Shown: positions 1-12,422 of the stretch, one piece after another
How positions within the stretch are numbered: the first letter of the stretch is position 1
Layout: each line of letters opens with the position of its first letter
Origin: Aphis gossypii
Lineage: Eukaryota > Arthropoda > Insecta > Hemiptera > Aphididae
Length of the DNA: 64,000 bases
Reading direction: 5' to 3'
NCBI RefSeq assembly: GCF_020184175.1
Contig: NC_065533.1
Span: 56,644,351 to 56,708,350 of the forward strand
Translations under genes and position numbers: made by a program
Notes under the pieces: model-generated
What the model saw: only the letters and a program-made list of their open reading frames with translations
Told to the model about the DNA's origin: nothing
Database searches by the model: none

Positions 1-3000
1 ACCAATCGGGAATCTGGTAAATTTGTCGTTCAAATACCTATAAACTCGAGTGAATCGTACACGAAAACGTTTGTTTTTTTTCGAAAGGAAACTATTTTAA
101 GTACACCAACAAGCAGGAAACGCTGCAATAGGCAAATAGGTATGTAAAAAAATGTTCTCGTGACTCTCGATTAGTTAGTCCACGAAAATTATCACTGTTT
201 TATTGCTATACAACAAGATATTAGCTATCGTGTAACATGATGAGTTATTACTCCCCATCCACTCTATAGAGCGCGTGAAGTTGCATGGTAAACTAATAAT
301 ATAAATAATAAATATTTATACGGAAAACTTCATGAATTTCGCTCGTCACAGTGGCTTACCTCGAGAGAAGATATAATATATAAGTTGTTGATTTAATTGA
401 GTTTGAAATGATATCAAACCTGTTCTTGCGACATTTATAAAAGTGAAGAGACTTTTTTGAAATTCGTTTAAATTCGGAAAACATGACTTTTAGACACTTG
501 TGACTTATTGTAGAGGGTTGACTGTCGGCTGTCGCGATTTCAGAGAGTGAAACATAACGTGCCCGACATTGTATTAACTGCTATATTTACTATATAAACG
601 AGCAACGTAAAATCAAATCTATACTTACTATTACACTTTGACCAAAGTCCGACGCTATCGTATATTACAAATATAAGTTATGATGGGTATATATATATAT
701 ATTATATAAATACACGTAAACGTGCGCCACGGTAACACAATATCGAGCGCGCAAATATGGGGAAACGTTGTAATTTTATATTCTTATAATAATGTCCCGT
801 TAATGTTTTTGATCGAATATTATATAGAATATATAACAGCGTGTCTCATTTTTCTGATTTATAAATCGAACTACTACACAACCCTATATAGCCGCGTACG
901 TTTCTCGTCGCCGTAGATACGCTATAATATTAATACGTCCTGCGAGCCTGCGTGGCGTTTAAAGCATCAGGTTCCAAATAATATGTACACATAATATGTG
1001 CTGTGTGTGGGACGGCGGACGGAAGCCCTTCGATATACCGTTTTGAATTGTTTACCGCAATTTGTGACCCCTATTTGTCTGGCGCACACAAGCCACGCGT
1101 TTGTCTACAGATGACTGTTCGGTGGTACTCAAGTGTCTGTCGAATCCAAATATTTAATTTTCCAGCCGTCAGGAGTATTTAATCCGGCACCCCGTTTTAC
1201 CGCAAAGACCTATATAATATTATGTTATTATGTGTGCACACGCTATACTCGCCGCTATATATATATATAATATGATTGTTTGATGGCAATAATAATTGTA
1301 CGCGACGTTCACTATCGAGTTGTATACATATTATATGTGTATTATGAACGAAACACTTATGAAAACAATGAGAGAGTTCAATTCTACTGTTTGAAAAATG
1401 TGTTTATTTCTATTTCCAAAATACTCGACAACGCTTGTTTATTTTAAATGATATACAATTAACGATTTTAGCTCATCTTATAAGATGGACATGCAATAAG
1501 ATATTATATCTATTAGTAAAATATATTTAGTACTTTACATACTATACTAGTAAGTCTTCGTCTTCTGAAAAAATTGAAAGTTAAAATGTGTCCCTTAAGT
1601 GTATCATATTATATATAAAAAAAAATATTATTATACGATTATATATGTATTGTGAATGGAGGTGATAAATAGTGGTAATAGCTGTTAATTTATAACTATT
1701 GTTAAACACTAATTTCACACGTCGTTGAATAATAAACATGAGTAGTTATATTATGTATGAAACACGTCATTCGGAAACTGCACCAATAGAAATTTTTTTA
1801 CAAAAGCACACAATACACACGAATATGCCTACCTATAATATTAGTTACGGACTGTACGCTTGTATTTATTTTATTATACCAATTCAAATTTAACCAATTG
1901 TAATATAATTCGTTTTAAGCACCTAATAATAATGGATGTGGCTTTTAACTGTTAAGATCAAAATTTTGTATAGGTAATATAAGCCAGTTTGTTTTAACAT
2001 TTAACTGCTGCATTTAATCATTGATTACTGATTATTTCCTATACTTATTACTATTTATACTATAGTAATATATTATATTTATATTATATTATATTATATA
2101 ATTGTGTTTTGTGTAAACTTTATTTTTTATTCTATAGGGGTTTACCCCCCCTCCCAGAAGTGAAACATGTAGTATAATTCTTTTATTGAATATTGCATTA
2201 ATAACATTTTATACATGTACATAAATGGTAATCCCCCTCCCCCATAAACGAATTCTGTGTACGCCAGAACTCGTCGGCAATTATTAACCATTCACCATTT
2301 GATGATTATAAAAGTAAAATATATTGAACTTAAACTAAATATAACTATGAAGCGTATAATTTGTTTAAATTGTATACAGTTTTAAACTGATAATTTTTCC
2401 AAATCTTGGCACACATTGCACACCATTAAATATAATTAAATATTAAAATACATTTTTAAGCTCTATAAATAAATCGTTGACTTGTTGCCAATATCAATAC
2501 AACTGATCTTCGATAATTTATCATTAAGTTTTTTTTCTAAAACAAATCAAGACAACAATTTTAAAAACGTCGTATATAATATGTGTACACGCAACATGTT
2601 AAATATATACAATATAATACTGTATTTAAGTGGTGTACACTGAGTAAACTTGAGCTGAAATGGAATATCAATTTACAAGCCACTCTGAAAATACGAGCTT
2701 TTCGTTTGCACGGTCAATAAAATTCCCCTCTGTACAGTGGAATGCAATACTAAAACTAAGTCATAACTACACTACTCTATGTACCCTCTTTTCCGGTCCA
2801 AGTGATGCTTGTACACTTCCACCCTTTGGCACTAAAAAACAACGTGAATTCACCAAACAATACTTCCGTATACAATTTATCATACTGCAAAAACTTCTGC
2901 CATCGTCGTCGGTTCGAATTTCTGAAAATCCCTACTATTCTATTAAAAAAAAAAAAAGTCAAAACAATTTAAAACAGTTAATTTTTTTTTCTTACAAAAC

Positions 3001-6000
3001 GTACCATTTTATTAATTTAATATCGATGTATCAACGTTAAAGAATATTATATATTAATAATATATTTATAATAAGCAATTATATATTACTAAACTGCTAT
3101 TAAAATACTCTAAATAAAATATATCGTTAATTCTTAACTTTTAAAAACACTTGAAAAAATAGTTACAGTAATTATACTATATAATGAGAAAATTTATCAA
3201 ATTACAATAACATGTTATATGTTTGATTCGCCCAAATATCAAGATAAAACGTGTGTTACAACAATATTGCTAATTAACGTATAAAAATATTAACATAATA
3301 TTTTACTAAGGAGTTTTTACCTAATGGTTTTACGACAGTAAACTAAACAAAAACAGAATATTGTTATAGTATAATTTTAATTTATGTTAAATTGTTAAAT
3401 GCATTCTACCGAGATGTAAAATTCATATTTTTATTTATTAATATTATTTATGAATATTAGTAGGTATATTACACTATACTAAGATAATGAGGATTTAAAT
3501 TTATAAATTTTAGTAAATAAACATACTACAAATTATTATTGCACCAATACCATATTATTTTATTTTATATTATCTTTTATTATTAATTTACTTCAAATTT
3601 TACCAAGATAAGAAATAACCCATACGATTAAGGCTAATATTACCGTCAATCAAAATACTATTTGTCCTTATATGTAACTATTATAAAATACGATTAAGTT
3701 AGCATTTACTAATATAAAATCACTCTCAGTACCTACTTATAAAACGTACATCTTTGTAGTTATAATTGAATTATAAAATAAATAATAAAATATGTATATA
3801 TATTATACAATATAAATAAAGGTGCGTATCCTTTATATTTATGTGTTTATCGATAATATATTGTGTAACGAAATGTCAAAACTCTTCGAAAAGAAAAACC
3901 AGAATAAAAATGGGGATATGTGGAAATAAGAACCGAGGGGACATTATGTCGCCCTATACACAATTGGCAAGGGATTCTACGCTTTATTTTTTGTTTTCAA
4001 ACGGGAAGTCAAATTTTTTACCGTCCAGTAAGTCCGTTATTTATGCTTATTTACATATCAATAGTAAGAATTGAAATGCCGAATAAATCCAATAACATAT
4101 TGAATATTAGTCAAATTGACCTTCAATTTGCTTACACGTAATCGAATAATAACATAAATAAAATAACAAACTATTGTTCGTCGGCGCTATCTTACGTTTA
4201 AAAATGTCAGTATATTCTAAAACAGACTGCCTTATTTATAATTTATGTCATTTTATAAATCAGTAATAAGAAATTGCGACTATATGCTGTTTATTATATA
4301 ATATAGTAATAACCGTATTAAACTTACAATAAAACCTTAAACTGTTGCATAAGTACTATTTAAAACTCTTAATGTAAATTACTGAAAGTATAAAATATAT
4401 AATAACAATTTTATACATTAATTATCATATAAACTACTGTCGAGTAATATTACGAAATATATATAATATACATGTCATCATGATATAATTTATTAATCGA
4501 TATTATGTATATTATTAATAATAATTTCTAATAAATTACGTTCACAGCTATGTTATTATATTTTTATTTATACGATTATTTGTATGACGTATATAAAATA
4601 TATATACCTACCTAATTACAATATGTTCTAAATGGCTTAAGTTTTAATAATTGTTATTAATAGTGATATATTTTTTATTTTTTTAAGATCGATGCATTTT
4701 CTTCATCGTTTTCCATCGAAGGCATTTAAATGTCTACCCTTCAATTACATTTAAAGAAAAGTAAGTAACGGTTTATTATAGACTGGCCGTTTTCATCAGA
4801 AAATTCAAATTAATAATATATATTCAGGTTAAATAAAAATGCAGTGAAAATGAATAATTGTGGTAAGTATTTTTTTGGTTTCTTTATGTTTCAGTTGTAT
4901 AAGGTGCAGACAGTGTTGAAAATTTTACATGGCGTCCAGTGGTTTACGTCTTGTCTCGGCATTGAGCTTTCTCGGCCATAACGGCGACGGTGGCGTCTTA
5001 AATTTCACGAGACAATGTGATACGTTAACTTAACTCATAAATCACCCAAGATAATAATAATAATAATACTTATTTACTTTGGACGTTGCTGGTCGAAAGT
5101 ATTTATCAAGGTTATAGGAAAATGCATTACTTCTAACTTATTGTGAAACATCGCTCTCATAACATAAAATTTAAATTAGATACGTATCAATGAATTCAAT
5201 TTTGAAAATTTGATGACCACAGTATGATAATATTTAGCTCACAGAAACACTTCCTGTTGCAAGCTATAGTAGGTTTAGGTTTTAGTGATAAGTTGAAAAA
5301 AAATTTTATGTATTTTAAAAATGTCATACATTATATTTTAAATAATAATCAATTATTATGAAATATTAAAAATTATTTTATTTGTAATAGAAATCATATT
5401 TTCATACAGAGACGCCACGAGCAGAAGACTTCATCAAGGTCAATAGAATAGGTTCCTCATACAGAGTACTCCGTGGGTTATAATAAATGCGGTACCTATT
5501 TCTATACGACTATACCCAAGATAATAAACATAATTATTATATAATATACTCAATAAAACAAAAATCAGAACTGGACTCACGGGATGAGACTTAGAAAAAG
5601 AAATAAGAGAATTTGGTTTCTATTATCATGACTTCAGCTACATTGCTGTAGGATTCTCAACTTATTTTGTTTGCCATTCAGAAGGTCCTGACCACTTTGT
5701 GTAAGACAACGAGAGTAACTACTTGTTGAGTAAAACCATCTAGGTAGATATCGGAGTTAAAAAAAAATTTCAAAAATTACAAAAAACGACCAAAATCTAA
5801 TACTTATAAATTTAGGGTGCCCAGTAAAGTAGAAAATATATACTGTAATAATATTTCGTTTTTTATTTTTTATTTGTAAGACAAGTTTAAAAAAATTAAG
5901 CTGCGAAATCATTGTACCAAACACCACTTCGAGATGAAATTATGCTCAATGTACAGCAGTATGTTAAAGTAACATAATATTATAATAGTACCAATAGGTT

Positions 6001-6379
6001 ACTCGAGGTCTTTAGCGTGCATTATGTTCCGCGCATTTGTATAACCGTAAAATCGTAAACTTTGGAAAGCTGTAAATTCAAAAGTAAATCTAGAGGCAAA
6101 TTCTGATATCGTCTTTAACTCGTCGAGTTATATCAAGTTTAAAATAAAAATAAAATTGGCCCGGAGACACTAAACTGCATTTATACCGTTTATTTTTTCG
6201 TCAATTATATTATTATCGGTAGTAACGCATTTTCGCAACACCTACAAAAGTACAAGATATAATTTTACCCGTACCTGTCGACACTTTTTTTTCTCACGTC
6301 TCGGGACTTTAATTATTGTTTTTAAAACTTCGCGATAGTATAATTTATATTATATGCTTACTATACCTACGTTTCGACT
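1..6379. other. AT-rich non-coding stretch, no gene recognised
   Basis: I found no convincing coding exon here. Open frames such as 2,660-3,040 (126 codons, plus) have no recognisable motif, unnatural composition and no splice support. Small intervals with tempting splice signals (about 4,687-4,757, 4,830-4,861 and from 4,894) do not join into a reading frame. The stretch is AT-rich with short TA runs (for example 690-712 and 1,255-1,270). A mildly CpG-richer interval lies at about 890-1,330. It could be intergenic, or intron or upstream DNA of a gene outside the window. Confidence 0.6.
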
Positions 6380-6454
6380 GTGCAGACGACAAATAATCAT
6401 AATAATATAATAGAAATGAACATAAATTTCCCGCGGGACTCTGTGATTGCTGCG

Positions 6455-6492
<38 letters not shown>

Positions 6493-7660
6493 AACGTACA
6501 CGTCACGCGGGCGCGAACCAAATGGACAGAAAATATTCCTATTAATTACGCGGTTATTGTGTGCTCGCTCGCGCGTAATTATACGTACGTGACGGGACGG
6601 GGCTCGCGCGGACGTCAGTGCGTGCGTCTAATGAAGTGTGAAGTGTTCGATAAAACGACGACCATGGGAATCGCACGACCCCTAACACATAAATGCACAT
6701 GTATAATATATAATATTATACGCTGCGTGTATAACGTAATATCATTTCGCCGGCGAAGTTCGTGGACCGTGCTGGGCGGCATGTATAATTTATGTATATA
6801 CGTTCGCGTATATTATAATATTATTTGCACTATGCGAGCATAGGATTTTGACATGAGCCGCAGTTTTCGAACGATCGCGTACGAAGTACGTATAATAATA
6901 ATATATATATATATATAACACTGTGACGGTATTATATAATAAAACGCCGCAAAAATAATTGTACGACGACGCTGAGGTTCAGGAAACTTTTTCCGAAATT
7001 TTGTACTTACTACGAGCTTTCTCGCCATCGCTAGACCGCCGCGCTAGGCTGTAAATCGTATACGACGATGACTTTCTAACTTCAATATGCGACCGAACAA
7101 TACAATTTATTATCGTATAAATATATAATAAAAGATAATTATTTTTCTCTTCGCACGTGATGGTTGTTCAGCTGCAACTGCAACGAGCGTTGAGTATGTC
7201 GGCTGATCTGTCGTGCTTTCTACCACCGTGTGCAGTTAAACTCGGTAATAATGATGATTACAGAATTACGAGCTCCCTACGCAAAGCTGTTTAACTAGCC
7301 ATCGCATTAGCATACACGTATATAATACATATATATTATGTACTCGTATAACCGCGGTATTAGGTGTGTTATAATAATGGTTTCCGCTAAGTTTTCGACC
7401 GACTTCTCTCCCCCTCAGCTATTTTCCTAGTCTTGTCCTCTCAGCGGTCGTTATTTTTAACTCCCGACTCGCGTACGCCCCCACGTGCACGCACGCAGCA
7501 CAGACATATAAGCCTTCCTGACGACCCTACATCACAGATTATCTTAAGTCCCATTACCGATAAACCATATTATATCGCGAGTAGTTAACGGCGTAGTACT
7601 ACACTATACTGCAGTACTATTATAACGGTCCGGGCACTCCAAATCTGCAGCAGAGATTTA
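6380..7660. promoter_or_regulatory. CpG-rich island, possible promoter region
   Basis: Composition changes sharply from the AT-rich surroundings to CpG-dense sequence. It contains a 12-unit GAC trinucleotide tract (6,457-6,492), an E-box-like cacgtg near 7,482, and a TATA-like catataag at 7,505-7,512. A 44-codon plus-strand ORF starts at 7,160 and would meet a gt donor after about 33 codons, but there is no independent support that it is coding. Insect genomes with low-level methylation often keep CpG at unmethylated promoters, so I infer a regulatory or first-exon region. The served gene is not identified. Confidence 0.4.
6457..6492. repeat. (GAC)12 microsatellite
   Basis: A perfect trinucleotide tract inside the CpG-rich island. 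It reads as poly-Thr, poly-Asp/Arg or poly-Arg/Asp depending on frame. No surrounding frame is convincing as a gene. Confidence 0.9.
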
Positions 7661-9035
7661 TGATAATAATAACAACACAAATCGTACACTCGCATTAGTC
7701 GCATTATATTGATGTCTTATCTTATTTTATTTCTCAATCATTATATTTGTTGTTTATGTCCAATTTTTAGTATAATTAAAATCTATATTATATACTTGCA
7801 TTATTTTACATATTTGTCTGAAGTCTCGTTATTTTTATAAAATACTTAATCACTTGAAAACCTACTATTTAGCTTCACGTAAACAGTAATATCGTGTGGT
7901 TAGATTTAATGTATCATCAATAAACTTACTATAGCTCTGTAGTATTTTAATCGGATTGTTTTATTTTAATTTTAATACCTATTCACCAATAATATTTTAT
8001 TCAATAAAAATTAACAGGCCAGTAATTATTTGCAGTAAATTCGCTTCAAATTTTGTGAAACAGTAATATTATTTATAACCATCATAATCACTCGTTGACT
8101 CTCAAACTGCTGGCACAATTATTAAAGTCTATGGTTTTGAATATTAATCCTGTAAGAACCTATACTAATTTATTTTGATATTGTTCCCATAATTTTTTTA
8201 AACATTTTTATACGAATAAAATTTTAGTATTATATTATTGTCTACATTATATAATTTATAATTGTAATAAGTTGTTCATACTTGCTTAACTGATTCACAT
8301 TTAAAATGTGTAAAGTAAGTCTTGTCTCGTATAAATATTGAAATAAAATAGTATGATATAATTTAATCCCAGCGGTTTCAAATTATAAGTCCATGATGTA
8401 TTATTCGGTCGACATGTGCACTATACTCGTAACATTAAACCGGGAATTTACACAATTTATTTTCAACAAGGTGTTTAAATCGTGTAATCGTGTTATTTTA
8501 TCCACAGAACTTTGAGTAAAAGTTGATAAGTATATACTCAAATATAAAATTAAAATCAAAGAATTGGTTTGTCATTGAATTACGATCAAATAACATGACT
8601 CGTAACAGTCGTATCCTTTTTAACACAGTTGTTATAAAATAAATAAATAAATTATTGTGTCACGGCGTTATGGATATGCAATTTCACATCACTTTTGTGT
8701 CTCCGTTTTCCAGTACCTATAATCTCATCAAGTACAGGCGTACAGCAAATTTCCAAAATATATCAAAGTAAAGTGTATTAGGTGAAATATTACAATATCA
8801 TAGAATACGTCTTAAGAATTTATTATGAATTTAATTATTGGATTTTTGTGCAGCTAACAACTAAAAAACGAGCAATTAAAATATTAAAATTTCCAAAATC
8901 GTGCAAAAATAAAATTTTCATTATAGATACTTCAAATTATATTTTTAATACTAATTATTTTGTATAATATTATTATTTATGAGTTGGAATTAACTAATAA
9001 ATATTATATGAAAATACAAAAATTAAAAATAAAAA
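7661..9035. other. AT-rich non-coding stretch
   Basis: No coding exon, RNA gene or structured repeat was recognised. It lies between a CpG-rich island and a copy of the dispersed repeat family. Confidence 0.6.
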
Positions 9036-10466
9036 AAAGTGGGCAAGTGGGTACCGTTCTGCTGTACATTAGGGGGTGGGGTTGACCTCGGACTAGGGTA
9101 GGTTAAATTTGAATGCAATGATAGGTATCATTGTATACGAAAAACGATTCTGAACGAAGATGATTTGTCAGCCTAGGATATAATTTCCAGTGGTTGGTGA
9201 AAAAGGTGGTTTATGTTTTAATGACCTGAATACACCAAAATTTAAGTTCTTTTATAATTATTGTAAGCTAAACTTATGAAAAATCTTGTATTAAATTTTC
9301 AACTCTTAGCTAGGTACCTATACAAACATTTTTATGAATTATACCTACAAAATAATTTGCAAATATTCATAATTTTGACGAATTTTCGTCAAAATTTGAA
9401 CTTCAAATGCTAATAAAAAAAAAATGTGCCTATATATTCTTATAATTTTTTAATCACTATAAGAATAACATATGAGGAACTTTGTATAAAATTTTCAAGT
9501 ATTTTGATTGGGCCAAAAAATTTTTATCGACACTTCAAAAAAAAATTTTCAGAAAAATTGAAAATTCCAGTTGTTTATAAATAGCTCAAAAAAACTCAAA
9601 ATATTTTGAAAATCATGTAAGGAAAATGCCAATCTAAATAACTGGAAAAATTTTCAAGTATCTATGACTTATACTTTTTAAATAATAACAAATATTTAAA
9701 ATTGTTTGAGGATAAATCGTTATCGTTACGCGATTTCGTAAAAATTTAAAATTCAAACGCACTTAAAATTTTTCTTATAATGATGCTTCGAGTTTTCTCT
9801 ATAGATACTTGAAGGAGAACTTATGGAACACTTAGTATTGTATTTTCAATTCTTAGTTATTAACACAAACAATTTTATAATTTTTCAACTTCAAAATTAC
9901 TTGCAAATTTTCGCGTTTTCGACAGATTTCGTAACAATTTGAACTATAAACGCTTATAAAAAAAAATTGTGACTAACGATTTTTAATTTTTTTTAGCTAC
10001 AATAAGAACAACTCATAAGGAACCTTGTATTAAATTTTCAAGTTTTTTTGGTCATCCAACATTTTTTTACCGACACTTCAAAAAAAAATTCGCATAAAAA
10101 TCGAAAAATTTAGTGGTCTATAAATAACTCAAAAAAAGTGAAAATTTTTTGAAAATGTAACTGTATAATATAAATAACACTAACATAAACATTTGGTGAA
10201 AATTTCAAGTATTTACAGTGATTAGTTTTTGAATTACAGCCATATATAAAAAAAAACGATTATTTTGAAAACTGTTGGAAAATGTTTACTTTTTACCCTA
10301 TAATTCACCAAGGATATTCACTTTTCCATCGGAAACCACCCCCGAAGTTTGAAATTGAAGCATTATTTCGACTAGTTATGCTGTACACAGACACAAAAAA
10401 AAAAAAGATAAAAAAACCTACATCATTGTAAAATCAATACATTCATCACTTCGTTCAGAATCTAAA
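9036..10466 (+). mobile_element. Non-autonomous DNA-transposon-like repeat, family R1, copy A
   Basis: This is the most complete copy of a family seen at least three more times in the window. Near its ends are inverted repeats: gattctgaacgaagatga at 9,146-9,163, and its reverse complement with one inserted base at 10,443-10,462. Homology with the other copies also covers about 110 bp outside the left inverted repeat, beginning gtgggcaagtgggtaccg. No transposase frame is present. The interior is A/T-homopolymer-rich and contains a diverged internal duplication: the motif around 9,465-9,505 recurs around 10,000-10,045. It behaves like a MITE or long non-autonomous element. I do not know the superfamily. 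Confidence 0.75.
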
Positions 10467-11199
10467 ATCAATTTAATTTAAATAAAATAATAATAATCTG
10501 ATTTACAATATTTGATTAAAATGTATTGTTATGTACATTTTCAAGTTTACTAATTAGTATATTTATATATAAAAAAAAAAATGAAAACGTGCTATTTTGT
10601 GCAAAATAAAACGGTCTTTAAATATTAATCAACATACTTCGATTTGGATTTTTAGCCTGTTTCTGTAGAATTTAGAACACGCCATAAAATCAGGTATTTC
10701 ATTAATATAAACTGGTAGCAATTTCAGATCGCTGTTATATCACCGCTACGTCAAATCCAAATCCGCGTAATGGCGCGCATCGCATTTTTTTGGCTTAATA
10801 ATAATATAACACGTCGAAATGAAAATATCGACGAGTATTGTAAACCTACTTTTCAAGGGCCCCGTTTAAATGTAATAACAAATATTCATCGCATAAATCC
10901 CACTATTCGGAATATCATATTTAACAATAGTTGTGGGTACCTATACAATATTATAATATTTTATATTGACTCATCACGCAATTCAACTACAACAATTACA
11001 GTAACGACGAGTTAAATATAAATATCACTCGAAGCCGCGTACGCTTGCGGTAATGCCACTTGTCGTGCTCGACGCGTAGTCGGGGAAAAAATTTATCGTA
11101 AATTTTCAAAATATAATATTCTTTCGTAATCGATCCCGCGCGTATATCATACATCATCCACTCCAGCGATCTAACTCTCGCGTCTATCACGGGCGTGCG

Positions 11200-11232
11200 T
11201 ATATAAAGCACAACGTCGTCTAGTCGTCATTA
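11200..11232 (+). promoter_or_regulatory. TATA box plus initiator, plus strand
   Basis: A consensus TATATAAAG lies at 11,200-11,208. An initiator-like TCATTA lies at 11,227-11,232, its A 29 bp after the first T of the TATA box, which is the canonical spacing for arthropod core promoters. Both elements sit at the upstream edge of the densest CpG interval. Transcription would run rightward through 11,229 onward. The first ATG-led frame of note downstream is at 11,495, but whether it is translated is unknown. Confidence 0.5.
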
Positions 11233-11489
11233 GTCTCGCAAGTCCGGGGGGGGGGGGTTGTATAACGAAGAGGCGTGAGCGCGATCAGGGGCTTGAGAGG
11301 GATTAGGCCCCAACGCCGTAGAAGAGTATAACGGCGGTGGTAAAGGGTGACGGTACGGCCGGTACACGTGTACCGACGGTGGCGGCTGCTGAGGCTGCCG
11401 TGGGGCAATTTGACGTAGTCGTCGTCGTCGTCGTCGGACCCCCGACAATTTCATTAAACGTTTACCACTCCCACACGTCGCGCGCGGTC

Positions 11490-11501
11490 ACGTCATGACG
11501 T
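11490..11501. promoter_or_regulatory. Palindromic CRE-like site
   Basis: A perfect 12-bp palindrome, acgtcatgacgt, made of two TGACGT-type bZIP half sites facing each other inside the CpG island. It overlaps the ATG at 11,495. By similarity to CREB/ATF half sites it may bind bZIP factors; this is inference only. Confidence 0.35.
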
Positions 11502-12074
11502 CGGGACACCCGCGCGGCCGGTCCGGGTCGAGGGTGGACTGCTCCGGCTACCGCGAAAATCACGCCCCGGCGACTGCGGCGTCGGCACAACACGCGCCCG
11601 TCGTCCCGAGCACGCATCGTACACGCGCCCGTGCCCCTCCGAGCCACTCGACGACGACTGGCCGAAAAAACCGCATATTAAAAAAGTAAAAAAAAAAAAA
11701 AAAAAACCGTCCGTTATTGAATAGTAATAATAAAAATATGCTACGGGCGAGTAATATATAAAGAGTAAAAAGGGAGAAATCGTATATTTTATTTATATAC
11801 ACATACACTTTTTTTTTCGCCCCGTCGATGACCTCCTCCGTATAATAATATACAATAATACGTGTCAAAACAGAGTCGGCTGCTATATTATATAGAGTCC
11901 TCGTCCGAAATCCAATAATAACGTTGACGACGACGCGGTTCGCATAATGTATATATTATTATTATTGCGTTTATTTCGGGCCGACGCCTTTCGCAACACG
12001 CCCCTCTACGCGTATGGTTCGTAGTATATACAATGTACATAATATATAAATAAAATATTCACTATATTTGTGTT

Positions 12075-12092
12075 TGTGTGTGTGTGTGTGTG
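12075..12092. repeat. (TG)9 microsatellite
   Basis: A dinucleotide tract at the right edge of the CpG-rich island. Confidence 0.9.
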
Positions 12093-12328
12093 GGAACTAA
12101 CTTGTGAGATCAAATCATGAATGGAATTGAAGGCTAGACAAAAAATATGCACTTATAAATTTGTTTTTATTAAAATACCAACATACATATTATTATTTTA
12201 TTTTAAAATATAAATATTAACAATCTATAATACATGTACAATAAGCAAATTTGATAATTACAGAAAAAATATTTATATAATGTGAAATAGTATGAGAAAG
12301 GAGGCTGTCCAGTAACAACAGAATCCTC

Positions 12329-12334
12329 AAAAAA
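12329..12334 (-). terminator. Pol III T-run terminator of the tRNA gene
   Basis: Six consecutive T on the minus strand, downstream of the tRNA-Arg 3' end. Confidence 0.7.
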
Positions 12335-12349
12335 TTTATTTTGCCAATG

Positions 12350-12422
12350 CATCCCTGGTGGGGATCGAACCCACGACCTTTGGATTAGAAGTCCAACGCG
12401 CTATCCGCTGCGCTACAGGGAC
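12350..12422 (-). tRNA. tRNA-Arg (anticodon TCT)
   Basis: On the minus strand a complete 73-nt cloverleaf folds. The acceptor stem is GTCCCTG with CAGGGAT and discriminator G. The D arm has GCGC stems, the anticodon stem is TTGGA/TCCAA around loop CTTCTAA, the variable loop is 5 nt, and the T arm GTGGG-TTCGATC-CCCAC carries an intact B box. Anticodon TCT is at 12,387-12,389, so it reads AGA (and AGG by wobble). No intron is present. A run of six T on the minus strand (12,329-12,334) about 16 nt beyond the 3' end would terminate RNA polymerase III. CCA is not encoded, as expected for a eukaryotic nuclear tRNA gene. Confidence 0.95.

Larger units (their letters stand above)
10740..12050. promoter_or_regulatory. 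Large CpG island with core promoter
   Basis: A second strongly GC/CpG-rich island, densest at about 11,220-11,660. It holds a TATA/Inr pair (separate entry), a run of 12-13 G at 11,245-11,257, a (GTC)n tract at about 11,416-11,436 and a palindromic CRE-like site. GC richness leaves long open frames on both strands. Examples are plus 11,495-11,689 (64 codons) and two overlapping minus frames at 11,220-11,454, one Pro-rich and one beginning with an Asp run. None can be chosen with confidence. The likely role is promoter plus 5' UTR or first exon of an unidentified gene. Confidence 0.5.

Noticed and set aside
2660..3040. 126-codon plus-strand open frame (and the antisense 61-codon frame)
   Set aside because: No recognisable motif, odd composition, a homopolymer A tract inside, and no splice or promoter context. 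I treat it as chance or transposon debris.
4687..4990. Three consecutive intervals with canonical-looking splice sites (about 4,687-4,757, 4,830-4,861, from 4,894)
   Set aside because: Joined in any frame they hit stops immediately. They could be a non-coding transcript but the sequence alone does not support it.
7160..7293. 44-codon ORF (MVVQLQLQRALSMSADLSC...) in the CpG-rich island
   Set aside because: Too short, no family motif, and GC richness alone makes such frames likely.
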